Assembly: GCA_963722715.1 (NCBI GenBank)
Contig: CAVROA010000011.1
Location: forward strand, 62,001-126,000
Length of the DNA: 64,000 bases
From: DASQGA01 sp963722715
Lineage (GTDB): Bacteria; Actinomycetota; Thermoleophilia; Gaiellales; Gaiellaceae
Direction: 5' to 3'
Made by a program: the position numbers and the translations under genes. The first letter of the stretch is position 1; each line of letters starts with the position of its first letter. Below are positions 1-8,344 of this stretch, in pieces. The notes below the pieces were generated by a model. It worked only from the letters and a program-made list of their open reading frames with translations, was not told the origin of the DNA and did not search any database.

Positions 1-380
1 TAAAGAAAGAGCGTCCCGGCCGCTTCATCGGAGACGCCCAGGTGGCGAAGACGGGCGAGGATCTCGGCAGGGCCGTTTTCGTAGTCCACGTAGGCGACCG
101 ACTTGCCCGCGGCCATGACCTCGGCGCAGAAGACGAGTGCCTGCCATGTCTTCACGGCCTCGGTCTCGCCGCTCAACAGGTGGCTGCGGTCTGCGTACAG
201 GAGCCCGGCGATAGTCGGGGACGCCGGCGGATCCGCGCCGACGCTGAGGATGTCGACGCGCCTCCAGGAATCAAGCGGGGAGGTCTTCTGTGGCTGTGTG
301 TTCATCGGGGGGAACCGCGCGGGAGCGGGTTCGGGCTCCGCACCGAACTCCTCGGCGAAGTAGCGCTCGTCGACGCTCAC
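1..380 (-). CDS. RepA-like AAA ATPase of an integrative element (partial, runs off left edge)
   Basis: Reading leftward from GTG at 380, 126 codons stay open to the window edge, so only the N-terminal part is seen. After about 50 Pro-rich residues comes a P-loop-like segment, SGETEAVKTW, followed by an alpha helix and a Walker-B-like strand, VAYVDYEN. This layout matches the AAA_25/RepA-like hexameric ATPases that act as replication helicases or helicase loaders in actinobacterial integrative elements and phages. The P-loop lacks the usual glycine before the lysine (Val instead). The GTG overlaps the stop of the upstream small gene by 4 bp (GTGA), which suggests translational coupling. Family assignment is by pattern recognition only, and the missing C-terminus prevents a firmer call. 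Confidence 0.6.
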   Translation of the reverse strand, partial: MSVDERYFAEEFGAEPEPAPARFPPMNTQPQKTSPLDSWRRVDILSVGADPPASPTIAGLLYADRSHLLSGETEAVKTWQALVFCAEVMAAGKSVAYVDYENGPAEILARLRHLGVSDEAAGTLFL

Positions 381-610
381 GACGACGACGTTCTTTCCTG
401 ATGCTCGACCGTCGTCCAGATGTCCCAGGCGAGATCGTCCAGAGCCATCAGCGCCGTCTCGATGTCACCGTCCGCGAGCTGCTCGCGCACCCAGGTCGCG
501 CGGGCGTGGAAGTCCTTTAGAGCGGCAACGACCGAGAACGGCGGTGCTACGCTTTCAGTGTCACAGCGCTTCGGTGAGCCGCCTGCCCGGGCGGCTTGCT
601 TGTTTAACAC
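377..610 (-). CDS. small hypothetical protein of the integrative element
   Basis: A 77-residue protein that I do not recognise. The first 25 residues are basic and Gly/Pro-rich. The rest (ALKDFHARATWVREQL through TALMALDDLAWDIW) looks like two amphipathic helices with an acidic face. It sits between the excisionase-like gene, whose 3' end it overlaps by 50 bp, and the ATPase gene, with which it shares a 4-bp overlap. The long upstream overlap makes the start uncertain; no ATG/GTG/TTG occurs further into the frame. Position and coupling suggest a helper of element replication or excision, but nothing in the sequence identifies a function. Confidence 0.45.
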   Translation of the reverse strand: MLNKQAARAGGSPKRCDTESVAPPFSVVAALKDFHARATWVREQLADGDIETALMALDDLAWDIWTTVEHQERTSSS

Positions 611-803
611 CGGTCTCCACCCCCTTCGGGGTGGCGCGGCAGCTTTCGAGCCAGGTGCTTACTTCGGATTCACGGAAGCGGCGACCGACGCCAGGCACCT
701 TCAGACTCGGAAGTTCTCCCGAAGCGGCCAGGTCGTAGATCGAGTTCAACCGGGGCGTTCCGAGCACGTCCGCAAGTTCTTTGGCGGTCAGGAGCCGTTC
801 CAT
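561..803 (-). CDS. excisionase-like MerR/AlpA-type helix-turn-helix protein
   Basis: An 80-residue protein opening with MERLLTAKELADVLG, then a turn and SIYDLAASGELPSLKVPG, and ending the domain with FRESEVSTWLES. This is the winged helix of the 'helix-turn-helix domain 17' excisionase/AlpA family, which binds DNA at attachment sites and directs integrase towards excision or activates mobile-element genes. ATG at 803 directly follows the TGA of the upstream XRE gene with no gap, so the two are probably co-translated. The last 25 codons hold two perfect 7-bp palindromes (577-596 and 617-634) of unknown meaning. Length is normal for the family. Confidence 0.7.
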   Translation of the reverse strand: MERLLTAKELADVLGTPRLNSIYDLAASGELPSLKVPGVGRRFRESEVSTWLESCRATPKGVETGVKQASRPGRRLTEAL

Positions 804-1049
804 TCAGAAACCTCCCACGAGCTGTTTGAGCTCCTCGAGCAGCGCCTGGTAGGCGACGCGGGCACGGCCGTGTGGGGTGGCTCCCTGCTCCCAGTTGTGG
901 ACTGCCATATGCGAGACCCCGCACACTTCCGCGATGTCTCGGAGCGAAGCTTTGGCCTCGACCCTTATCCGGCGTCGTTCCTCCGGTAGGGGCAGTTGGC
1001 GATGTGCCCGAAGCCGGCGGAGGAGCTCTTCGCCGCTGGTGCCTTCCAT
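804..1049 (-). CDS. XRE-type helix-turn-helix regulator
   Basis: An 81-residue DNA-binding protein starting MEGTSGEELLRRLRAHRQL. A lambda-repressor-like helix-turn-helix lies near residues 30-60 (ASLRDIAEVCGVSHMAVHNWEQG). Short proteins of this pattern usually begin with an ELLxRLRA helix, so I chose ATG 1049, preceded by AGAAGG, over the longer frame opening at 1151, which would overlap the promoter of the divergent gene. It heads the leftward unit of regulator, excisionase-like protein, small protein and ATPase, and lies head-to-head with the integrase unit. Both suggest it controls the element's excision/integration decision; that role is inference. Confidence 0.65.
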   Translation of the reverse strand: MEGTSGEELLRRLRAHRQLPLPEERRRIRVEAKASLRDIAEVCGVSHMAVHNWEQGATPHGRARVAYQALLEELKQLVGGF

Positions 1050-1134
1050 GTCTTCACCTTCTTGAGTGGTAGGGGTCGCCAAAGGTCTGCCGCGCAGTTT
1101 AGCAAAGGCGGCAGTCAATTCGAATGGCATACCG

Positions 1135-1163
1135 TTGACGAACCCTTCCACTTCCTATACGCT
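1135..1163 (+). promoter_or_regulatory. promoter of the integrase unit, leaderless
   Basis: TTGACG (1135-1140), a 17-bp spacer and TACGCT (1158-1163) form a good sigma-70-type promoter. The box ends 7 bp before ATG 1171, so transcription would begin at or within a base or two of the start codon. It lies in the gap between the divergent XRE and integrase units. Confidence 0.6.
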
Positions 1164-1170
1164 CCCCCGC

Positions 1171-1704
1171 ATGGAACGAGAACTCACGCATCTGCACCTC
1201 GAAGCCGAGCCTGCTGGTTGGGTCAGAGCCCTTTGGAGACGTGGCGCTCGCAGCCGCGAGCAGGAAGCCCACGTTTGCTTCGAACCGCTGAAGAACGGCT
1301 GGTGGCGACCGACGGACGTTTGCGCGTCGGCGTCGGTCTTGGGGGACATCCCGCTCCGGAAGATCGAGCTGGCCGTCAACGCCAGCGAGGTCGTGACCGA
1401 GACTCTCCGGGAGTGGCTCGACGAGCGTTCACCCGTGAATTTCGACGCCGTGGTCCAGAAGAAGCTGAGCGCGGTTTCACGCGAGCGCTTGGTGCGGCCA
1501 CGCGGACGCAAGCTCGACGACGAGTTCTACCGTCGAGTCTCCTTCGCGTATCGGGACGCCGTGCGGCGGGGGCTGAATCCGGCCAAGACAATCGCCGCGG
1601 ACACAAAGACGCCGATGAGCACCGTCAACCGCTGGATCGCTGAGGCTCGAAAGCCAGAACGGGGCTATCTGCCGCAAACCACTTCGGGAAAGGTGAGGGT
1701 CTGA
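1171..1704 (+). CDS. integrase-associated hypothetical protein with C-terminal helix-turn-helix
   Basis: A 177-residue protein starting MERELTHLHLE at ATG 1171, chosen because a promoter places the transcript start just before it. The N-terminal half is rich in Trp and charged residues. The C-terminal third (NPAKTIAADTKTPMSTVNRW, about residues 140-160) looks like a helix-turn-helix of the type found in small proteins encoded next to actinobacterial integrases. Its TGA overlaps the integrase ATG by one base (TGATG), so the two are translationally coupled. A role as regulator or recombination accessory factor is plausible from context only. Confidence 0.6.
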   Translation: MERELTHLHLEAEPAGWVRALWRRGARSREQEAHVCFEPLKNGWWRPTDVCASASVLGDIPLRKIELAVNASEVVTETLREWLDERSPVNFDAVVQKKLSAVSRERLVRPRGRKLDDEFYRRVSFAYRDAVRRGLNPAKTIAADTKTPMSTVNRWIAEARKPERGYLPQTTSGKVRV

Positions 1705-2798
1705 TGAGAAGGAAAGCCTGCATCGTCCAGAGGAACGGCAAGTGGTCGGTCAAGCAGCCACTCCCGGACGGCCGCTCCCGCTGGCGCACAGTCGGCACGA
1801 GGAAGAAGGACGCCGAGGCGCTGCGCGACGAGCTGAACCGCCGGAGCGTGCTCGGTGCTGCCTACTCGGAGCGGCCACAGACGTTCGGCGTCTACACGCA
1901 GCGCTGGCTAGCCGCCTACGAGGCGCGGTCCCGGCCGGCCTCGGTCGCATCCGTACAGGCTTCACTCGCACACCTCAAGTACCTAGACGACTCGCCCATC
2001 GAGTCGATCACCGCGGCCGAGCTCGAGGAACAGGTGACCGCGATCGCACAGGCAACTCCGAGACGGGCGCAACTCGTCTTGCGGGTCGCGAAGCAGATCC
2101 TCCGAAGCGCGAAAGAGCGTGGGCAGGTCGTCGACGAGTCGATTCTGCGCCTGCGCCCGCCACGGGTGGAAGAGGCCGAGCGGCGCTTCCTTTCCTGGGA
2201 CGACGTGGAGCTACTTGCCTCCGAGACCGTCGACCCGTACGGAAGCCTCGTTCGCTTCGCGTGCCTCACCGGCCTCCGCCAGGGTGAGCTGTTTGCGCTC
2301 CGTGACACCGCCCTTGACCTCGCCAGTGGCACCCTGCTCGTCGAAGCCAGTGCCTACGAGGGCAAGCTCGTACCGACAAAGACACGGGCGGGGCGTCGGC
2401 GGGTGTATCTCTCCGGCGAGGCGATTCGGATTCTGCGTTCGCAGCTTCTCGCCCGAGAGCCGAACGAGCTGGGTCTCGTTTTCCCGAACACGGCCGGCGG
2501 ACTTCTGCGGCGAAGCGACTTCATGCACAGGACGTTTCGCCCCGCTGTTCGTCGCGCTGGCCTCGAGCCGCTGCGCTTCCATGACCTGCGGCACACCTAC
2601 GCCGCTCTGATGGTGGCGGCCGGCGCCCACCCGAAGCTCCTGCAAGCACAGATGGGGCATACGAGCATCGCGATCACGCTGGACCTGTACGGGCACCTGT
2701 ATCCCGACGCCTTCACCGATGTCGGAACGCAGCTCGACGAGCTCGTCCGGGGGAGCGTTGAGAACGGCCGGGTTGCACAGGGGTTGCAAGACCCCTAG
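1704..2798 (+). CDS. int: tyrosine recombinase / phage-type integrase
   Basis: A 364-residue site-specific recombinase. An AP2-like arm-binding region at the N-terminus (KWSVKQPLPDGRSRWRTVGT) is followed by a SAM-like core-binding domain (about 60-150) and the catalytic domain. The catalytic set is complete: R192 in TGLRQGE, H293 and R296 in HDLRH, H319 in QMGHTS and the nucleophile Y329 in LDLYGHL. It should cut and rejoin attP and attB through a phosphotyrosine link. As is usual, int lies at one end of its element; since the other element genes lie to its left, the chromosomal junction should be shortly to its right. An 18-bp hairpin (2779-2796) overlaps its last codons. Confidence 0.93.
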   Translation: MRRKACIVQRNGKWSVKQPLPDGRSRWRTVGTRKKDAEALRDELNRRSVLGAAYSERPQTFGVYTQRWLAAYEARSRPASVASVQASLAHLKYLDDSPIESITAAELEEQVTAIAQATPRRAQLVLRVAKQILRSAKERGQVVDESILRLRPPRVEEAERRFLSWDDVELLASETVDPYGSLVRFACLTGLRQGELFALRDTALDLASGTLLVEASAYEGKLVPTKTRAGRRRVYLSGEAIRILRSQLLAREPNELGLVFPNTAGGLLRRSDFMHRTFRPAVRRAGLEPLRFHDLRHTYAALMVAAGAHPKLLQAQMGHTSIAITLDLYGHLYPDAFTDVGTQLDELVRGSVENGRVAQGLQDP

Positions 2799-2825
2799 AC
2801 CGAGGCGCGAAATCCCTGCAAAGAG

Positions 2826-3284
2826 CTAGGCGCGGCGGAACTGGAGCTCGTGCCAGGACGGCACCGGCGCGAGTTCGAGGAGCGCGCGTCCGCCTTCTGG
2901 ATCCTGGTAGGTGAACTCCGCCGTGCTCTCGTCCCACGCCACTTCGAGCAGGTTCTCCTTGACGCGGTGGTCGAGCCATGCGCTTCGGAAGACGAGCTTG
3001 CGGAGCCAGTAGACGAGGGACTCGTCCCCGACCAGCGCCAGGCGCTCCCAGTGGCGGACCAGGTATTCGCCGAGCCCACTCGCCGGTTCGCTGATCTGGC
3101 CGATCGCGGCGAGCTCGACGAGGTCGGCGGTCTCGTCGCTGTCCAGCTCACCGGGCTCCACGAGGCCGAGCTTCACGGCGGCCGCGTTGACGCGCTGCTC
3201 GAAGTCCATCGCGTTGAAGGAGAACCGGTAGCCGAGGAACTCGACCACGTAATCCTCGCCAGAGAGATAGTTCGCATGTGCCAC
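2826..3284 (-). CDS. conserved-looking hypothetical protein
   Basis: A 152-residue acidic protein that I cannot assign. It begins MAHANYLSGEDYVVEFLGYR and is predicted to be mainly helical, with aromatic-rich patches near residues 88-100 (LVYWLRKLVF) and no signal peptide, membrane segment or cysteine cluster. It converges on the integrase with a 27-bp gap, so its 3' end may lie next to, or form, the attachment site. Divergently, recJ starts about 100 bp away. Codon use resembles the chromosomal genes to its right. Confidence 0.6.
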   Translation of the reverse strand: MAHANYLSGEDYVVEFLGYRFSFNAMDFEQRVNAAAVKLGLVEPGELDSDETADLVELAAIGQISEPASGLGEYLVRHWERLALVGDESLVYWLRKLVFRSAWLDHRVKENLLEVAWDESTAEFTYQDPEGGRALLELAPVPSWHELQFRRA

Positions 3285-3373
3285 TCATCTGAGGATAGCC
3301 CCGAAACGTGTCCGCATCGTCAAGGGTCCGTGCGCGTGCGCCGCCGCTCATCGGCGTCGTCCGACCCGCCTCC

Positions 3374-3379
3374 TACCGT
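3374..3379 (+). promoter_or_regulatory. -10 box of recJ, leaderless
   Basis: TACCGT ends 8 bp before ATG 3388, a spacing that puts the transcript start at the ATG. This favours ATG 3388 over the in-frame TTG at 3379, which would lie upstream of the transcription start. Confidence 0.4.
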
Positions 3380-3387
3380 TGATTGGG

Positions 3388-5253
3388 ATGCAGCAGGGGA
3401 CATGGACCATGCGTCCGTGCCCCCGCCCGGAGGTCGTCGAGCTCGCCCAGGCGCTCGGCCTCAGCGAGACGACAGCGAGCGTCCTCGTCCGGCGGGGCTA
3501 CGGCAACCCCGGAGAGGCGAAGGCCTTTCTCGCCGGCGAGCGGCCCGGACACGACCCCGGACTCCTGGGAAACATGGCCGAGGCGTGTGACGCGATTCGC
3601 AAGGCAATTGCCGCGGGCAAGCGGATCTGCGTCCATGGCGACTACGACGCCGACGGCATCTGCGCGACCGCGCTCGCCGTCACCGTCCTCCGCTCGCTCG
3701 GCGCAAACGTCGACTGGCACCTCCCGAGTCGTTTCGAGGAGGGATACGGCGTCTCGATCGACACGCTCGCGCGTCTCGCGCGGGAGGAATGCGGCCTCGT
3801 GATCACGGTCGACTGCGGAATCACTGCGGTGGCCGAGGTCGCCGAAGCACGGGCGCTCGGGTTGGAGGTCGTCGTCACCGACCACCACCGGCCCGGCGAC
3901 GAGCTTCCCGACTGCCCGGTCGTCGCGACTCGCCCTTCCGAGTACCCGTTCCCGGAGCTGTGCGGCACGGGCGTCGTGTACAAGCTAGCCGAGGCGTTGG
4001 TGGGGGCGGAGAAGCTCGAGGAGCACCTCGATCTCGTGGCCCTGGCTACGGTCGCCGACGTCGTGCCGCTCCTGGACGAGAACCGCTGGCTCGTCGCCGC
4101 CGGCCTCCGGCGGCTCGCGAGGACGACCAAGCCCGGGCTCCAGGCGCTGATGCAGGCGGCTCGCGTCGATCCCGCGGCGCTCGATGCGGGCTCGGTCGCT
4201 TTTCGCCTGGCGCCTCGCCTCAACGCGGCTGGACGCCTCTGCCACCCGGGGGTTGCGCTCGACCTCCTCCTGACCGGCGACGAGCAGGAGGCGCAGCGGC
4301 TCGCGGGTGAGCTCGAGACGCTGAATCGCGACCGCCAGGCTGTCGAAGACCGGATCCTCCGCGACGCGGTCCGGCAGGTCGGCGAATGGCCGGAGTCGAC
4401 GCGCCGCCGGAGCGCCTATGTCATCGCAGGGCCGGAGTGGCACCGAGGCGTGATCGGGATCGTGGCCTCGCGGCTGGTCGAACGGTTCAACCGCCCGGTC
4501 GTACTGATTGCGGGAACGGAGGCTGCCTGGGTCGGCTCCGGGCGGTCGATCCCCGCCTTCGACCTGCACGCTGCGTTTGCATCCTGCGCGTCCCACCTCG
4601 AGCGCTGGGGCGGTCATCGTGCCGCGGCCGGGCTCTCGATCCGTCCGGAGAACGTGGACGGCTTCGCCGAAGCGTTTGCTCTCTACGCCGAAGAGAGGCT
4701 GACCGAGTCGGAGCTCACCCCGCAGACCATGGTCGACGCCGTCGTCGACGGGCGCGATCTGACGCTTGAGCTCTGCGAGGAACTGGAGCGTCTGGCTCCG
4801 TTCGGGCTCGGCAATCCCGGCGTGACGCTCCTGGCGGCCGGTTGCGAGCTCTCGGAGCTCGGAGCCGTGGGGGAGGGGAAGCACCTGAAGCTCGCCGTGA
4901 CGGCCAACGGGACGAGGTCCGGGGCGATCGCCTTCGGTCAGGGCGCGAAGATCGACCTCCTCCGCAGACCCGGGCCGTACGACGTTGCGTTCCGCCTGGG
5001 TGCGAATCGATGGAACGGCTCCGTCTCCCCACAGCTCGTCGTCCGAAAGATCTTCGATACCCCAGAGCGGTTCGTGGAGCTTCGCGCCTGGCTCGCCGCC
5101 GAATGGCGAAAGCCCGCCGGCGAGCGCGACGCACGGGCGGCCGAGATCTTCGCGGAGCTCGGGCTCGGTGAAGCAGGGGCCCGTTGGAGGCCGCTTGTGG
5201 AGTCCGAGGCGTTCATGGTGCTCCTCGAGGAGACGCTCGCGGCCGCCGCGTGA
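3388..5253 (+). CDS. recJ: single-stranded-DNA-specific exonuclease RecJ
   Basis: A 621-residue 5'-to-3' exonuclease of the DHH phosphoesterase superfamily, acting in recombination and mismatch or base-excision repair. The N-terminal TWTMRP motif is typical. DHH domain motifs follow: HGDYDADGICATA (about 80-92), VDCGIT and VTDHHRPGD, all metal ligands. The DHHA1 motif GGHRAAAGLS lies near residue 410, and the C-terminal OB-like domain is present. Length and motif order are normal. It stands alone, 166 bp upstream of rel; the intervening bases show no terminator. Confidence 0.95.
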   Translation: MQQGTWTMRPCPRPEVVELAQALGLSETTASVLVRRGYGNPGEAKAFLAGERPGHDPGLLGNMAEACDAIRKAIAAGKRICVHGDYDADGICATALAVTVLRSLGANVDWHLPSRFEEGYGVSIDTLARLAREECGLVITVDCGITAVAEVAEARALGLEVVVTDHHRPGDELPDCPVVATRPSEYPFPELCGTGVVYKLAEALVGAEKLEEHLDLVALATVADVVPLLDENRWLVAAGLRRLARTTKPGLQALMQAARVDPAALDAGSVAFRLAPRLNAAGRLCHPGVALDLLLTGDEQEAQRLAGELETLNRDRQAVEDRILRDAVRQVGEWPESTRRRSAYVIAGPEWHRGVIGIVASRLVERFNRPVVLIAGTEAAWVGSGRSIPAFDLHAAFASCASHLERWGGHRAAAGLSIRPENVDGFAEAFALYAEERLTESELTPQTMVDAVVDGRDLTLELCEELERLAPFGLGNPGVTLLAAGCELSELGAVGEGKHLKLAVTANGTRSGAIAFGQGAKIDLLRRPGPYDVAFRLGANRWNGSVSPQLVVRKIFDTPERFVELRAWLAAEWRKPAGERDARAAEIFAELGLGEAGARWRPLVESEAFMVLLEETLAAAA

Positions 5254-5407
5254 GCGGAGGCGAAAAGCACTCGGGCTGAAGGATCGGTCCCGGAAAGCCG
5301 AAAGAGGAGGAACACAGGAGGAAAAGACAACGAAGAGCGACCATTTCGCACGCTTGCTCGGCCGGGAGTCTCACTCGGGGCGCCAGTTTGCGAGCGGGGC
5401 CGGAAGC

Positions 5408-5413
5408 TACACT
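5408..5413 (+). promoter_or_regulatory. -10 box of rel, leaderless
   Basis: TACACT ends 6 bp before ATG 5420. No clear -35 hexamer is visible. It supports the chosen rel start, since the longer open frame upstream overlaps recJ. Confidence 0.45.
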
Positions 5414-5419
5414 TCGTCC

Positions 5420-7630
5420 ATGAAGCAGGTCCTCCAGGACAACCCCGCGCAGCGCCACCAGGAGCTTCTCGTGCCGCTCCTCGAGGAGGTTGCCGCCTAC
5501 AACCCGGAGCTCGACCGCGAGCTACTGGAGCGCGCTTTCCTCTTTGCCTCTGAGGCGCACGAGGGCCAGCAGCGGCGGAGCGGCGAGCCCTTCATCGCAC
5601 ACCCGGTGGGCGTCGCAAGCGTGCTCGCGGATCTCCGCCTCGACGACACGACGCTCGCGGCGGCGCTCCTCCACGACGTGGTGGAGGACACCGACGTCAC
5701 CATCGAGGAAGTGCGAGCGGAGTTCGGTGAGGAGATCACCCGCCTCGTCGAGGGTGTGACGAAGCTGACGCGGATCCACTTCCAGAGCCGCGAGCAGGCC
5801 CAGGCCGAGAACTACCGCAAGATGATCGTCGCGATGGCGCAGGATCCGGGCGTCATCCTGATCAAGCTTGCCGACCGCCTGCACAACATGCGGACGATCG
5901 AGTACCTGGGCAAGCAGAAACAGCTGCAGAAGGCGCGCGAGACGCTCGAGGTCTACGCGCCGCTCGCGCACCGCCTCGGTATCCACACGATCAAGTGGCA
6001 GCTCGAGGACCTCGCGTTTGCCACCCTGCACCCGCGGCGTTATGCGGAGATCCAGGCGATGGTGAACGAGCGGCGAGGCGACCGCGACGAATTCGTCTCG
6101 ACGGCCGCAGAGCAAGTGGAGCGAGAGCTCGTCAAGCTCGACATCCCGGCAGAGATCTCGGGCCGCGCGAAGCACTTCTACTCGATCTACGAAAAGATGG
6201 CCAAGCGGGGCAAGGAGTTCAACGAGATCTACGACCTGACCGCGATGCGGGTCATCGTGCAGCGCGAGGGCAAGGAGGGTGAGCGCGACTGCTACGGCGC
6301 GCTCGGGATCATCCACTCCCTCTGGAAGCCGATGCCCGGGCGCTTCAAGGACTACGTCGCGATGCCCAAGTTCAACCTCTATCGCTCGCTCCACACGACG
6401 GTGATCGGTCCGGAGGGGAAGCCGCTCGAGATCCAGGTGCGGACGAACGACATGCACGTGACCGCCGAGTACGGAATCGCCGCCCACTGGGTCTACAAAG
6501 GCTCCAAGCTCCGAGGGCGCGGGGCTGAGAGAATCGCCTGGCTCGAGCAGCTCGCCGACTGGCAGGAGGAGGAGACAGACCCCAGCGAGCTCATCCGTGC
6601 ATTCCCGGAGCTTGCCTCGGACGAGGTCTACGTCTTCACACCGAAGGGCGAGGTCAAGAATCTCCCGGCCGGCTCGACGCCGATCGACTTCGCGTATGCG
6701 GTGCACACGGATGTGGGCCACCGAACCGTGGGTGCGAAGGTGAACAGCCGGATCGTGCCGCTCCACTACCGGCTTCAGAGCGGAGACTTCGTCGAGATCC
6801 TGACGTCGAAGCAGCAGGGGCGTGGGCCCTCACGCGACTGGATGTCTCTGGCTGCCTCGTCCCGCGCCCGCAACAAGATCCGGCAGTGGTTCAGCCGCGA
6901 GACGCGGGAGGACACCGAACAGCGCGGGCGCGACTCGCTGGAGAACGCCCTGAAGCAGCACAACCTGCCCTACCGCAAGCTCTCGCATTCGCCGCTGCTC
7001 GCGCAGGTGATCCGCGAGATGGGGTTCAAGAAGGCCGAGGACTTCTACCTGGCTCTCGGCTCCGGGAAGCTCCAGGTGTCCCAGGTCGCGAACAAGGTGC
7101 TCCACCGGCTCAAGACGACCGAGGTGGCCGAGGAGGAGAAGGTCCCTCTCAAGCCCAAAGCGCGCCATGCGGTTGCGTCGCAGAACTTCGGGATCCACGT
7201 GCCAGGCGTCGAGGACGTGCTCGTCCGCCTGGCCAAGTGCTGCACGCCGGTACCTGGGGACGGCATCGTCGGATACATCTCGCTCGGCAAGGGAATCACC
7301 ATCCACCGAGACGACTGCCCGAACGTGCGGGCGCTCCAGAAGAACCCGGACCGCTTCACCCCGGTCGAGTGGGACGGCGGAGCGTCGCAGAGCTTCCGTG
7401 TCCAGATCGCGGTCTCGTCCTGGGATCGCCCCCGTCTGCTCGAGGACGTGGCGAGGACCTTCGCCGAGCACGGCACGAACATCGTCGAGTACGGAGGGCA
7501 CGTCGAGGACCAGATGGCACGGAACTGGTACGTCGCCGAGGTCGGGGACATCAAGGCATTGCGCGGGCTCCTGAGCGCACTCCGAAACATCGAGTCGGTC
7601 TTCGACGCCTACCGCGTCACCCCGTCCTAG
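5420..7630 (+). CDS. rel: bifunctional (p)ppGpp synthetase/hydrolase Rel
   Basis: A 736-residue stringent-response enzyme. Domain order: HD hydrolase (about 45-200, with LLHDVVEDT and LADRLHNM, so hydrolase metal ligands are intact), the synthetase domain (about 240-360, with the substrate loop HFYSIYEKMAKRG and the RFKD motif in GRFKDYVAMPKFNLYRSLHTT), TGS (YVFTPKGEVKNLPAGSTPIDFAY), a helical/zinc-finger-like region with LAKCCTPVPGD, and a C-terminal ACT domain. RFKD rather than EXDD indicates a manganese-dependent bifunctional enzyme. Start at ATG 5420 gives the family's usual N-terminus and follows a -10 box by 6 bp. The next gene begins 7 bp after its stop. Confidence 0.96.
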   Translation: MKQVLQDNPAQRHQELLVPLLEEVAAYNPELDRELLERAFLFASEAHEGQQRRSGEPFIAHPVGVASVLADLRLDDTTLAAALLHDVVEDTDVTIEEVRAEFGEEITRLVEGVTKLTRIHFQSREQAQAENYRKMIVAMAQDPGVILIKLADRLHNMRTIEYLGKQKQLQKARETLEVYAPLAHRLGIHTIKWQLEDLAFATLHPRRYAEIQAMVNERRGDRDEFVSTAAEQVERELVKLDIPAEISGRAKHFYSIYEKMAKRGKEFNEIYDLTAMRVIVQREGKEGERDCYGALGIIHSLWKPMPGRFKDYVAMPKFNLYRSLHTTVIGPEGKPLEIQVRTNDMHVTAEYGIAAHWVYKGSKLRGRGAERIAWLEQLADWQEEETDPSELIRAFPELASDEVYVFTPKGEVKNLPAGSTPIDFAYAVHTDVGHRTVGAKVNSRIVPLHYRLQSGDFVEILTSKQQGRGPSRDWMSLAASSRARNKIRQWFSRETREDTEQRGRDSLENALKQHNLPYRKLSHSPLLAQVIREMGFKKAEDFYLALGSGKLQVSQVANKVLHRLKTTEVAEEEKVPLKPKARHAVASQNFGIHVPGVEDVLVRLAKCCTPVPGDGIVGYISLGKGITIHRDDCPNVRALQKNPDRFTPVEWDGGASQSFRVQIAVSSWDRPRLLEDVARTFAEHGTNIVEYGGHVEDQMARNWYVAEVGDIKALRGLLSALRNIESVFDAYRVTPS

Positions 7631-7637
7631 GCCGGCT

Positions 7638-8336
7638 GTGTCCGACGAGGCGCTTGCGTTCTTGCGGAAGTTGGAGGGCGCTGACGAGACGCTGAGCGCC
7701 GCCGAGGCGGAACTTGCCGAGCTCGCAGCGGAGGTCGAGCGCGTGCGGCTCCGTGCGGCCGAGCTGGGCGAGTTTCTCTCCCAGCTCCCGGTCGAACGGG
7801 AGCGGCTGCAAGCTGAGCGAGGGCACGCGGAGCAGCAGGCTGCCCGAGCTCTCGGGGCCAAGGACGAAGCCGGCGAGTCGCTGGCGAACGCGGAGCATGG
7901 TCGCTCCGCAGAGGCAGTCGCCGAAGCGCGGCGGGCGGTAGTTCGGACCCAGGATGCGCTGCGCATGGCCGACCGCCGTGTCTCGGAGCTCGGTGAGGAG
8001 TCCGCGAAGGTGGAAGGCGCCGTTGCCGACGCGATCCGTGAGGCCGCCGAGCTCGAGACACGAGTGCGCCGGCTCGCTGCCGCGTTCCACGGGCACCCGC
8101 GGCTGACGGAGCACGGAGCGTCCGGCCCGCTCCCGGGTCTGGCGGGGATCGTCGAGTGGGGGAGTGCTGCTCGCGCAGCGCTCTTCGTAGCCCGCGGAGG
8201 CCTCAGCTTGGAGCGAGAGGCCGTGATCCGCCAGGCGAACGAGCTCGGCAGCGTGCTGCTCGGCGAACCCCGGCTGGCGGCAAAGCCCGCCACCGTGCTC
8301 CACCGGGTCGAGGAGCTGAAAGCGGCCCGAGCATAG
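7638..8336 (+). CDS. coiled-coil hypothetical protein
   Basis: A 232-residue protein, almost entirely Ala/Glu/Arg-rich heptads from residue 5 to 150 (for example AELAELAAEVERVRLRAAEL), which predicts a long coiled coil. A less regular C-terminal region (PLPGLAGIVEWGSAARAALF) could be a small globular domain. There is no signal peptide or membrane segment. GTG 7638 is 7 bp after the rel stop, so it is probably co-transcribed with rel. I see no family-defining motif; partner or scaffold function would be a guess. Confidence 0.6.
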   Translation: MSDEALAFLRKLEGADETLSAAEAELAELAAEVERVRLRAAELGEFLSQLPVERERLQAERGHAEQQAARALGAKDEAGESLANAEHGRSAEAVAEARRAVVRTQDALRMADRRVSELGEESAKVEGAVADAIREAAELETRVRRLAAAFHGHPRLTEHGASGPLPGLAGIVEWGSAARAALFVARGGLSLEREAVIRQANELGSVLLGEPRLAAKPATVLHRVEELKAARA

Positions 8337-8344
8337 CCCGCGAT

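Noticed and set aside
577..596. Palindrome AGCCGCC/GGCGGCT followed by T-rich sequence, possible plus-strand terminator
   Set aside because: No plus-strand gene ends there; it lies in the last codons of the excisionase-like gene on the minus strand.
617..634. CCACCCC/GGGGTGG hairpin
   Set aside because: Coding sequence of the excisionase-like protein with no T-run or second copy.
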